A DNA stretch of 7,492 nucleotides, from assembly GCA_021793055.1 (NCBI GenBank), contig JAJYTL010000160.1, positions 1-7,492 of the forward strand. The letters are read 5' to 3'. Shown piece after piece: positions 1 through 7,492 of the stretch. The DNA comes from Pseudomonadota bacterium. GTDB taxonomy: Bacteria > Pseudomonadota > Alphaproteobacteria > Ferrovibrionales > Ferrovibrionaceae. Made by a program: the position numbers and the translations under genes. How positions within the stretch are numbered: the stretch's first letter is position 1; the number at the start of each line of letters is the position of its first letter. The notes under the pieces are model-generated. The model was not told where the DNA came from. It did no database searches and saw nothing but the letters and a program-made list of their open reading frames with translations.

Positions 1-1415
<1,415 letters not shown>

Positions 1416-1473
1416 TCTCGGGCGGGGTGAGGGCGGCCCATCCATCCCGCTTTCGCCCCGCCGGCCGGCTCAA

Positions 1474-1504
1474 GAAAACGTGATCGGGGCGGGTGGAAAC
1501 GTGA
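1474..1504 (+). promoter_or_regulatory. Pair of direct 10-mers (GRAAACGTGA) upstream of the DUF1223 gene
   Basis: GAAAACGTGA at 1474-1483 and GGAAACGTGA at 1495-1504 match at 9 of 10 positions. Their starts are 21 bp apart, which is two helical turns, so they would face the same side of the DNA. They lie 38-68 bp before the ATG of the DUF1223 gene, where an operator or activator site could sit. I do not recognise the motif as a known regulator's site, and chance similarity is possible, so this is a candidate only. Confidence 0.25.
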
Positions 1505-1541
1505 ATAGCCGTGGGCGCTCCGCTCCGTTATCGTCCTGGCC

Positions 1542-2312
1542 ATGTGGCGACGCGCTCTTCTTGTTTTCGCTCTCGTTCTCGGCACGACCGCTTCGGGGCG
1601 GGCGGAGACGGCGGCGCAGCCCACATCGACCGCGACCGCCATGCCGACGGTGGTCGAGCTGTTCACCAGCCAGGGCTGCAATTCCTGCCCGCCGGCCGAT
1701 GTCTTCCTGACCGAGCTGGCCCGTCGGCCCGGCGTGATCGCGCTCACCTACGACGTCGATTACTGGAACTATCTTGGTTGGAAGGACACCTTCGCCACCG
1801 CCGCGACGACGGCGCGCCAGAAGGCCTATGCCGAGCGCATCTCGAACGGCGAGCTCTATACGCCGGAAATGGTGATCGGCGGCACCGTCGCCGTCACCGG
1901 CTCGGACCGCGCCGCGGTGGAGCAGGCGATCGTGCGCGTCGCGCGGTCGCAGGCGGCAAGCGGCATCGTGCTCAGGGCGGCGCGCGATGCTTCCGGCGCG
2001 GTGCGGATCGCGCTGCCGCCCGCCAAGCAGGCGGCCACGCCTGGCGGGAAGGCGGCCGTGGTCTGGCTTGTCGGCTACGACAGCCGGCGGGTGGTGAAGA
2101 TCATGCAGGGCGAAAACCGGGGCCGCACCATTACCTATACCAATGTGGTGCGTTATATCCGGCCGATCGGCCGCTGGCCGGGCCAGGCGGAAACCATCAC
2201 CCTCGATTCGGCCGCGCTCAAGGGCGCCGATCATGCCCTGATCATGGTTCAGGCGGCTGATGCCGGCGCCATTGTCGGCTGCGTCAAGCTGCCGACAACA
2301 AAACCCAATTAG
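1542..2312 (+). CDS. Secreted DUF1223 family protein (thioredoxin-like, CxxC)
   Basis: The product has 256 residues and belongs to the DUF1223 family, whose members have a predicted thioredoxin-like fold and no established function. An N-terminal signal peptide is visible: MWRR, then a hydrophobic stretch (residues 5-17), then GRA before Glu22, which suggests signal peptidase I cleavage after Ala21 and a periplasmic location. The family signature VVELFTSQGCNSCPPAD (37-53) carries Cys46 and Cys49 as a CxxC pair. It is followed by DVDYWNYLGWKD (71-82) and YTPEMVIGG (106-114), both typical of the family. A third cysteine, Cys247, lies near the C terminus. The ATG at 1542 is chosen because it begins the signal peptide directly; no clear Shine-Dalgarno sequence precedes it. 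The gene is 126 bp downstream of acnA on the same strand, so it may be read with acnA or from its own promoter. The CxxC suggests a thiol-disulfide role, but that is inference. Confidence 0.9.
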   Translation: MWRRALLVFALVLGTTASGRAETAAQPTSTATAMPTVVELFTSQGCNSCPPADVFLTELARRPGVIALTYDVDYWNYLGWKDTFATAATTARQKAYAERISNGELYTPEMVIGGTVAVTGSDRAAVEQAIVRVARSQAASGIVLRAARDASGAVRIALPPAKQAATPGGKAAVVWLVGYDSRRVVKIMQGENRGRTITYTNVVRYIRPIGRWPGQAETITLDSAALKGADHALIMVQAADAGAIVGCVKLPTTKPN

Positions 2313-2333
2313 CGCGCGTTGAGTGGGCGCGCG
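2313..2333. terminator. Short GC hairpin directly after the DUF1223 stop codon
   Basis: CGCGCG at 2313-2318 can pair with CGCGCG at 2328-2333 across a 9-nt loop, starting at the base after the TAG stop. It forms the first of two adjacent hairpins between the convergent DUF1223 and htpG genes. There is no T-run after it, so termination is inferred from position only. A 6-bp GC stem in GC-rich DNA can arise by chance. Confidence 0.35.
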
Positions 2334-2335
2334 AT

Positions 2336-2362
2336 CCCGAAAAGTGGGAGCCACTTCTCGGG
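2336..2362. repeat. Palindromic intergenic repeat of rhizobial type, probable bidirectional terminator
   Basis: CCCGAAAAGTGG (2336-2347), a GAG loop, and CCACTTCTCGGG (2351-2362) form a 12-bp inverted repeat. The single imperfect position is A2341 against C2357. In RNA read from the minus strand this becomes a U:G wobble, so the stem is fully paired in the htpG transcript. The core, preceded by GCGCGAT and followed by GATATGCT, resembles the abundant palindromic repeats of Rhizobium, Mesorhizobium and Bradyrhizobium intergenic DNA (RIME-like elements); I recall this similarity and have not searched it. It lies 8 bp past the htpG stop and 23 bp past the DUF1223 stop, in the convergent gap. That placement fits ending transcription from both sides, although neither side has a clear T-run. 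Confidence 0.65.
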
Positions 2363-2370
2363 GATATGCT

Positions 2371-4239
2371 TTAGCCGCCGACGCCCCGCGCCATAACCGT
2401 GCTCAAGCGACGCGCGAAGGCCACCGGATCGACGACCGGCTCGCCTTCGATGATGCGCGCCTGATCGAGAAGGAGCAGCGCCGCGTCCTGCAGGCGAGCC
2501 GCGGCGCCGGGCTTGGTCGCTTCCTCGGCGAGGCGGCGGATCAGCGCGTGATTGGCGTTGATTTCGAGGATGCGGCGGTCCGAACGCTCGATCTGGCGGT
2601 TCTTCTGCAGCAGCCGGGCGAGGTGCATGTCGAGATCGCCGTCGTCCGCGATCAGGCACACCGCCGAATCGGTGAGTCGGTCCGATACCCGCACGTTCTT
2701 CACCGCGTCGCCGAGGTTCTGCTTCAACAGCGCGATCAGGGTGCCGATCTGGTTTTCCGGGATCGGCGCCTCGGCTTCCGGCTTGTCCGCCTTCGGCGCC
2801 TTGATTTCAGCGAGGTCGGCGGCGCCCCGCGTCGCCGACTTGAACGGCTTGCCGTCGTAGTCCGGGCACATGTCGAGCCAGAAGACGTCGACCGGATCGG
2901 CGAGCAGCAGAACCTCGATGCCGCGGGCGCGAAAGCCCTCGATCTGCGGGCTTTTGGCCAGCGTGCCGAGGTCTTCGCCGGTGATGGTGTAGATCGCCGC
3001 CTGGCCCTCTTTCATGCGCCCGACGTAGTCGTCGAGCGAGACCAGATCGTCGGAATGGGTCGAGCGGAAGCGGGCGAGCTTGAGCAGCGCCGCGCGATTT
3101 TCGCTATCCTCGCAGATGCCCTCCTTGAGCACGGAGCCGAAATTTTCCCAGAATTTGGCGTAAGCCGCGGGGTCGTCCTTGGCTTCCTTCTCAAGCTCGC
3201 CGAGCACGCGGCGCGCCAGGGCGTGGCGGATTCGCGTTACCACCGGGTTGTGCTGCAGCATCTCGCGGCTCACCGCGAGGGGCAGATCCTCGGAATCCAC
3301 GACGCCGCGCAGAAATCGAAGGTAGGGCGGCACCAGGCCCTCGCACTGGTCGGTGACGAAGACGCGATGGACGTAGAGCTTGACCTGATGCTTGCGGTCG
3401 GGGTGGAAGAGATCGTAGGGCGGCTCGGAGGGGACGAAGAGAAGCAGCGCGTATTCCAGCCGGCCTTCGGCCTTGTGGTGGATGGTGAGCCAGGGGTCGC
3501 TGAGGGTATGCGCGACATGGCGGTAGAACTCATTGTACTGGGCGGCCGAAATCTCGGATTTGGGCCGGCTCCACAGGGCGCTTGCCATATTCAGCGTTTC
3601 GCCCTCGCCGCGGCCTGCGCGCTTGATCGGCACCGCGATATGGTCGGAATACTTCTTCACGATGCGCCGGATGCGCTCGGGCTCGAGAAACTCGTCCTCG
3701 CCCTGGCGCAGATGGAGCGTGATGGTAGTGCCGCGCGGCAGATCCTCGGCCTCGTCGATGGCGAAATTGCCGCTGCCGTCCGAGGTCCAGCGCCAGCCTT
3801 GGGGCTCGCCCGCCTTGCGGCTCGTGACCTCGACCTTGTCGGCGACCATGAAGGCGGAATAGAAGCCGACGCCGAACTGGCCGATGAGGCTGACGGCGCC
3901 GTTGGCGTCCTTCGGCAGCTCTTCGAGGAAGGTGGCGGTGCCGGAACGGGCGATGGTGCCGAGATTGCCGATCAGCTCCTCGCGGTTCATGCCGATGCCG
4001 TTGTCGCCGAGGGTGAGCTTGCGGCCCGGCTTGTCGATGCCGATGGTGATTTCGAGCTGCGGCGCCTCGGCGAGCAGCGCGGGCTCGGTCAGCGCCGCGT
4101 AGCGCAGCCGGTCGCAGGCGTCGGAGGCGTTCGAAATCAGCTCGCGGAGAAAGATTTCCTTATCGCTGTAGAGCGAATGCGTGACGATGTGAAGAAGCCG
4201 CGCCACCTCGGCTTGGAAGGAAAAGGTCTGTTGCGTCAT
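2371..4239 (-). CDS. htpG: Molecular chaperone HtpG (bacterial Hsp90)
   Basis: HtpG is the cytosolic ATP-dependent Hsp90 homodimer that remodels client proteins, usually with DnaK. The product has 622 residues, close to the roughly 624 of E. coli HtpG. The N-terminal GHKL ATPase domain (about 1-215) shows RELISNASDACDRLR (32-46) with the catalytic Glu33 and the Mg-binding Asn37, GDNGIGM (78-84) with the adenine-contacting Asp79, the lid segment GTIARSGT (94-101), and GQFGVGFYSAFMV (120-132). The middle domain (about 216-490) holds RGVVDSEDLPLAVSREMLQHN (311-331), whose Arg325 matches the catalytic-loop arginine of Hsp90s. The C-terminal dimerisation domain is complete, and there is no organelle leader or MEEVD tail. 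The ATG at 4239 gives the standard N terminus MTQQTFSFQAEV; a GGAG lies 11 nt before it at 4251-4254. A possible heat-shock promoter lies just upstream. The gene converges with the DUF1223 gene. Confidence 0.98.
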   Translation of the reverse strand: MTQQTFSFQAEVARLLHIVTHSLYSDKEIFLRELISNASDACDRLRYAALTEPALLAEAPQLEITIGIDKPGRKLTLGDNGIGMNREELIGNLGTIARSGTATFLEELPKDANGAVSLIGQFGVGFYSAFMVADKVEVTSRKAGEPQGWRWTSDGSGNFAIDEAEDLPRGTTITLHLRQGEDEFLEPERIRRIVKKYSDHIAVPIKRAGRGEGETLNMASALWSRPKSEISAAQYNEFYRHVAHTLSDPWLTIHHKAEGRLEYALLLFVPSEPPYDLFHPDRKHQVKLYVHRVFVTDQCEGLVPPYLRFLRGVVDSEDLPLAVSREMLQHNPVVTRIRHALARRVLGELEKEAKDDPAAYAKFWENFGSVLKEGICEDSENRAALLKLARFRSTHSDDLVSLDDYVGRMKEGQAAIYTITGEDLGTLAKSPQIEGFRARGIEVLLLADPVDVFWLDMCPDYDGKPFKSATRGAADLAEIKAPKADKPEAEAPIPENQIGTLIALLKQNLGDAVKNVRVSDRLTDSAVCLIADDGDLDMHLARLLQKNRQIERSDRRILEINANHALIRRLAEEATKPGAAARLQDAALLLLDQARIIEGEPVVDPVAFARRLSTVMARGVGG

Positions 4240-4276
4240 TGGGGCCGGTTCTCCGCCGCGGGGAAGTCACCGCCCT

Positions 4277-4306
4277 TATGTGAAAATTCCGCAGCCCGCC
4301 GTCAAG
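4277..4306 (-). promoter_or_regulatory. Candidate htpG promoter, RpoH-like
   Basis: On the minus strand, CTTGAC (4301-4306) is followed by an 18-bp spacer and CACATA (4277-4282), about 38 bp before the htpG ATG. Alphaproteobacterial heat-shock sigma factors favour a CTTG-type -35 with a CCATAT-like -10, and htpG is a classical RpoH target, so this pair fits. The -10 match is weak. The CTTGAC would also suit the housekeeping sigma factor. The element occupies most of the 75-bp gap after the DUF4340 stop, which implies that htpG can be transcribed separately from the upstream operon. Confidence 0.45.
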
Positions 4307-4314
4307 AGGGAAGC

Positions 4315-5466
4315 TTAGGATCGCGGCTTGGCCTTCTTTCCTGGCCGGGCGGTCAGGTCGGCCGCCGTCTCGGTGAAAAAGGCTGCGTGGTAGCCAGCCA
4401 CCTCGAAGGCCCAGCCATCGAGCGCCGACGCCAAGCCCTTGGCCTCGGTCTGTGCCTCGGCCGGCGTCTTGAGCGGACTCGCCGCCACCGGCGCGGTCTT
4501 GGCGACCGTTGCCGCTTTCGCCTTGCCTTCGGGCTTCGCGGCCGGCGCGGCGGCGGGCGCCGGGCCGGCATAGGATACCGCGAACTTCACCCAGTCCTTG
4601 CCGTCATGCTTGACGGTGCGGGCCTTGACGACCAGGCCGTCGAAGGTGCGGAAGGTCGTGACCGGCGCCTTGGCGAATCCCCACCCTTGCGGCTTCGCGA
4701 CATCCTCGATCGAGAGGTATTGCAGCGCGGTCGGCACCTGATTGGCGACGGCAAGATCGGGCTTGGCGGCGGCCGGCAGGCCTGAAACCTCGATATCGGT
4801 CGCCAGCGGGCTTTTGCGCCGGATCAGGATGGGCTTCGCGTCAGGGGCGGCGATCTCCACTTCCTTGATGCGGTCCTGCGGAATGTTGAGGATGGTGCTC
4901 GCGATCCACATCAGGAGATCGGGCTTGATGTTGCCGAGACGGCCGCGGGCGAGCCACGACCGCTTGGCTGTCGGCTCGCGGACGTAAAAAGTGCCGGGCT
5001 TGATCCCGGTCGAGAAGCTTTTCGTGTTGCCGACCAACAGCGCCGCCAGCGGCTTGCCCTTCTCGTCGGTGAGGGTGATTTGCACCGCTTGCGATCCCGG
5101 CGCGTCGAGCGCGGAGACGCCGATATCCTTGTAGAGCTTGGGATCGGCGGTGCGGGGCTCGATCCGCTGCGTCTCGGCTAGGCCGACCACCGCCTTCTTG
5201 ACCTTGTCGATGCTGGCGGGATAGCCGTCCTTCTCGACAACGACCCAATGGCCGGGCGTCGTGCGGCGGATCGTGAGATGATCCTTGGCCGTGGCGACGG
5301 TGATTTGGGCCACGTCGTTGACATGCTGGAGCAAGGTCGGGAACAACGGCGTCGGGCCCGGCGGCGGCGCGTTCTCCAGCGCGTTTTGCCGCTTCAGCGC
5401 GTAGCCGGCCGCGGCGATCACCACGACGGTGACGACGGCAAGGACAACCAGGCTTCTGCTTCGCAT
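4315..5466 (-). CDS. DUF4340 domain-containing membrane-anchored protein
   Basis: The product has 383 residues of the DUF4340 type, which is commonly encoded beside GldG-family/ABC-2 permease genes; its biochemical role is unknown. One N-terminal membrane segment (about 6-22) precedes a short Pro-rich linker (ENAPPPGPTPLFP, 31-43). The rest should face the periplasm. The domain begins with LLQHVNDVAQITVAT and TTPGHWVVVEKDGYPAS, and continues with LYKDIGV (111-117), LLVGNTKSFSTG, FYVREP (160-165) and the WLARG segment after it. The block around DWVKFAV is separated from the final GWAFEVAGYHAAFF (351-364) by an Ala/Pro/Lys-rich stretch at about 301-337. The C terminus is basic. The ATG at 5466 has a GAGGG Shine-Dalgarno (5472-5476) with a 5-nt gap. 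It starts 14 nt after the stop of the GldG-like gene, so the two are co-transcribed. It probably acts as an accessory subunit of that transporter; this is inferred from position. Confidence 0.85.
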   Translation of the reverse strand: MRSRSLVVLAVVTVVVIAAAGYALKRQNALENAPPPGPTPLFPTLLQHVNDVAQITVATAKDHLTIRRTTPGHWVVVEKDGYPASIDKVKKAVVGLAETQRIEPRTADPKLYKDIGVSALDAPGSQAVQITLTDEKGKPLAALLVGNTKSFSTGIKPGTFYVREPTAKRSWLARGRLGNIKPDLLMWIASTILNIPQDRIKEVEIAAPDAKPILIRRKSPLATDIEVSGLPAAAKPDLAVANQVPTALQYLSIEDVAKPQGWGFAKAPVTTFRTFDGLVVKARTVKHDGKDWVKFAVSYAGPAPAAAPAAKPEGKAKAATVAKTAPVAASPLKTPAEAQTEAKGLASALDGWAFEVAGYHAAFFTETAADLTARPGKKAKPRS

Positions 5467-5480
5467 GACAACCCTCGAGA

Positions 5481-7412
5481 TTAATGGCCGCGCGCGACGC
5501 GGGCCTTGCGCCGGCGCCAGCGGACGGCGCCGAGACCCAGCGCCACTAGGATCACCAGAATCGGCACCAGCCCGATGTTGATGAACTTGAGCTCGGTGTC
5601 GAGCCGGTCGACCTCCTTGTTGAGATCGAGCTGAACCCGGCGCAATTGCTGGCGGGTCTCGATAAGTTGCTGACGGAACGAATCGATCGCCGCCTTTTCC
5701 TGGGCGGTGAGAAGCGCCTTGCCGCCGCCGCCTTTCGCCGTGCTTTGCAGTTCGGAGATTTTCTGCTCGGTGTCCTTCAGCTTCTTCTGCAGCGCCTGTT
5801 CCTGCGCGAGGAAGCGTCGCTCGGCCTCGCGGCGCAGTTTCTCGACCACGAGGAACGGGCGCACGCCCGAGCCGCGGCTGCGCAAGCTGATGAGATCGCG
5901 CGATCCGCTTAAATAGTCGAGGCCGTTGATGACGAAGTCGGCGTTGGCGGCGACCGGCACGCCGACCTCTTGGCCGAGGACGTTCTGGGTCTGCAGCCAG
6001 AAGCGATCGCGCAGCATGTCGGTGTCGGCGACGACGATGACGTTGACCGGCCCGGTGCTTTCCATGAGCTCGGCGGGCGGCGATTTGGCGCTCTTACCCT
6101 TCGCCGCGTCGGCCTTGGCCGCCGCAGGCGGGCCGTCCGGGAAGGCGGTCTTCACCTTGCCTGTGATGTCGGCGGCCAGCACGTAGCGCTTGCCGGCCGG
6201 CTTCATCCCGACCAGGAGCGACGACGGGTCGTACAGCATCCGGAGGCGGCTCGCGTCCATGAGCTCGGCGTCGCGCGAGGAGGTGAGCAGCGGGACGAAC
6301 TTGGTGCCGGCCCCCGGTTCCGGCTCGAGCGCGCCGACGCTCGCCATGTTGACGGTGCTGAGGCCGGCGGTGACGATGTTCTTGTCGTTATGGTGGTGCG
6401 GGCCGACCGAGAGCCAGGCCGGATAAGCCTCGGTTTGGCGTCGGCCGCCGACCGTGGTGTCGACGGTGATGGCAAGCTTGCGATCGGCGACGAACTTGTC
6501 CGGCACCATCCGCAAGCCCCAGGACTTGAAGATCTGCGGCAGATCGGCGCTCACCGGCTGAGAGGGATTGACGAAGCCCATCTGGCTGGTCGCCGCCGCC
6601 TGTTCCTCGGAATAAGGATCGACGAACACCATCGCCCGGCCCTTTTTCAGGACGAACTGGTCGATGGCGTAGCGCGTCGCGGCGCTCAAGCCCTGCGGAT
6701 AGACGACGAGAAGGATGTCGACCTTGGCCGGAATCGCCGTCACGTCGGTACGCAGGAAATCGACGTTGTAGAGCTGGCGCAGCCGGTCAACGATGGCGTA
6801 GGGCTGTGACTGGCCGCGCATCGCCGCCGCGAGCCCGCCGGGGCCGAATTCGAGCGGCAGCTTGCTGATCACCCCGACCACCGGCTTCTGCGGATGTTCG
6901 AGGTTGTAGACCATGCGCGTCAGATCGTATTCGAGAAACTGCCCCTTGTTCGGTGAGAGGAAGGGGATGACCTGCTGGCCGTTGGTGGAATTGGTTCCCT
7001 CGAGTCCGAAATAGAACTGCTCGTCGCCTTGCTGGTCGATCGGGATGCCGCGGATGCCGGCGCTGACCGCCTTGTCCTCGGCCTCGGTGAAGGGCTCGGG
7101 GTCGACGGTTTCGAGATGGATCTTGCCGTGCGAGAGGATGGCGTACTGTTCGAGCAGCGCCCGCACGCGGTCGGCATAGGCCTTGACCTGCGGGAACTGA
7201 TCGGAGAGCCCTTCCGAATAGTAGAGCCGCAGCACGATCGGATGATCGAGGGAGGCGAGAATGTCCTTCGATCCAGCTGAGAGCGTGTAGAGCTTGTCCG
7301 CGGTCAGATCGACGTGGGCGTTCGGGAAGCCCGCGTCGACGAGAACGTTGACGGCGATGAACAGGACCACGGCGAGAGCAAGGCCGACGATCGCCAACAG
7401 CTTACGCGTCAT
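5481..7412 (-). CDS. GldG-family ABC transporter auxiliary protein
   Basis: The 643-residue product looks like the GldG / ABC_transp_aux family, the extracytoplasmic partner of ABC-2 type exporters. An N-terminal membrane segment (about 5-25) is followed by the family opening VDLTADKLYTLSAGSKDIL (34-52) and by VLRLYYSEGL. A large periplasmic region follows, with GRAMVFVDPYSE (258-269), VNVIVVADTDMLRDRFW (456-472), and NADFVINGLDYLSGSRDLISLRSRG split across about 490-514. A Lys/Ala-rich insert sits at about 427-448. A long coiled coil (about 524-607) is interrupted by a GGGG linker at 561-564 and leads into a second membrane segment (about 611-630) with a basic cytoplasmic tail (RWRRRKARVARGH). 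Both ends are thus anchored. The ATG at 7412 is 12 nt after the permease stop; a GGGGGG run 6-11 nt upstream may serve as ribosome binding site. The substrate is unknown. In Bacteroidota the homologous GldA/F/G set is linked to gliding and secretion, but that role should not be assumed here. Confidence 0.88.
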   Translation of the reverse strand: MTRKLLAIVGLALAVVLFIAVNVLVDAGFPNAHVDLTADKLYTLSAGSKDILASLDHPIVLRLYYSEGLSDQFPQVKAYADRVRALLEQYAILSHGKIHLETVDPEPFTEAEDKAVSAGIRGIPIDQQGDEQFYFGLEGTNSTNGQQVIPFLSPNKGQFLEYDLTRMVYNLEHPQKPVVGVISKLPLEFGPGGLAAAMRGQSQPYAIVDRLRQLYNVDFLRTDVTAIPAKVDILLVVYPQGLSAATRYAIDQFVLKKGRAMVFVDPYSEEQAAATSQMGFVNPSQPVSADLPQIFKSWGLRMVPDKFVADRKLAITVDTTVGGRRQTEAYPAWLSVGPHHHNDKNIVTAGLSTVNMASVGALEPEPGAGTKFVPLLTSSRDAELMDASRLRMLYDPSSLLVGMKPAGKRYVLAADITGKVKTAFPDGPPAAAKADAAKGKSAKSPPAELMESTGPVNVIVVADTDMLRDRFWLQTQNVLGQEVGVPVAANADFVINGLDYLSGSRDLISLRSRGSGVRPFLVVEKLRREAERRFLAQEQALQKKLKDTEQKISELQSTAKGGGGKALLTAQEKAAIDSFRQQLIETRQQLRRVQLDLNKEVDRLDTELKFINIGLVPILVILVALGLGAVRWRRRKARVARGH

Positions 7413-7424
7413 ACTCCGCCCCCC

Positions 7425-7492
7425 TCAGCCGGCTTTGTTAAGATTGACCACCACGGCGTTGGCGAACAGCCAGAAGGCGATGAGCGAGGCGA
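7425..7492 (-). CDS. ABC-2 type transporter permease, C-terminal fragment (5' part beyond window)
   Basis: Only the last 22 codons are visible, reading ASLIAFWLFANAVVVNLNKAG before a TGA whose complement is at 7425-7427. A hydrophobic helix ending in a short polar tail (NLNKAG) is typical of the last membrane segment of GldF-like ABC-2 permeases. The position directly upstream (12 nt) of a GldG-family gene supports this. The fragment is too short for assignment by sequence alone; the call rests mainly on context. The ATPase gene of the transporter is expected further upstream in the same operon. Confidence 0.65.
   Translation of the reverse strand, partial: ASLIAFWLFANAVVVNLNKAG

Noticed and set aside
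1470..2354. 294-codon antisense frame over the DUF1223 gene
   Set aside because: It lies opposite a gene with a signal peptide and family motifs, has Arg/His/Gly-rich shadow composition, and would run through the hairpin region.
2323..4785. 820-codon open frame on the + strand, opposite htpG and the end of the DUF4340 gene
   Set aside because: It runs antisense across the whole of a clearly recognised htpG gene and has an Arg/Gly/Asp-rich composition with no recognisable domain. Long antisense frames are expected when third positions are nearly always G or C.
5970..6809. 279-codon + strand frame inside the GldG-like gene
   Set aside because: It is a shadow of the opposite strand's codon bias; no motif, ribosome binding site or sensible protein composition.
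5481..7412. Gliding-motility function for the GldG-like protein
   Set aside because: The name comes from Bacteroidota; nothing else in the window belongs to that machinery and the organism appears to be an alphaproteobacterium.

Overview
The window is about 7.5 kb of GC-rich, densely coding chromosomal DNA. Codon use is strongly biased to G/C at third positions. The gene content (an AcnA-type aconitase next to a secreted DUF1223 protein, plus HtpG) and an intergenic palindrome of the CCGAAAAGTGG/CCACTT(C/T)TCGG type point to an alphaproteobacterium. Hyphomicrobiales (Rhizobiales) is the most likely order. That placement is inference from recalled family and repeat distribution, not from a search.

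Layout. (1) Positions 1-1415, + strand: the C-terminal half of aconitate hydratase AcnA, cut by the window edge. (2) Positions 1542-2312, + strand: a complete secreted DUF1223 protein with a thioredoxin-like CxxC. The 126-bp gap before it holds two near-identical 10-mers spaced 21 bp apart. (3) Positions 2313-2370: a convergent intergenic region with two hairpins, the second a rhizobial-type palindromic repeat that probably ends transcription from both sides. (4) Positions 2371-4239, - strand: complete htpG (bacterial Hsp90), with a candidate heat-shock-type promoter just upstream. (5) Positions 4315-7492, - strand: the distal part of an ABC-transporter-like operon. In transcription order it holds the last 22 codons of a probable ABC-2 type permease, a GldG-family auxiliary protein with two membrane anchors and a large periplasmic region, and a single-anchor DUF4340 protein. 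The gaps are only 12 and 14 nt, so the three are almost certainly co-transcribed. The ATPase gene should lie further upstream, outside the window.

How the genes fit together. AcnA is a TCA-cycle enzyme, HtpG is a cytosolic chaperone, and DUF1223 is an exported protein of unknown role. The least understood part is the permease/GldG-like/DUF4340 set. It resembles the transporter module named after Flavobacterium gliding genes, here in a lineage where that gliding machinery is not expected, and its substrate is unknown. There is no sign of a mobile element, CRISPR array, tRNA or rRNA. All genes look intact apart from the two cut by the window ends. Most of the window is ordinary housekeeping DNA.
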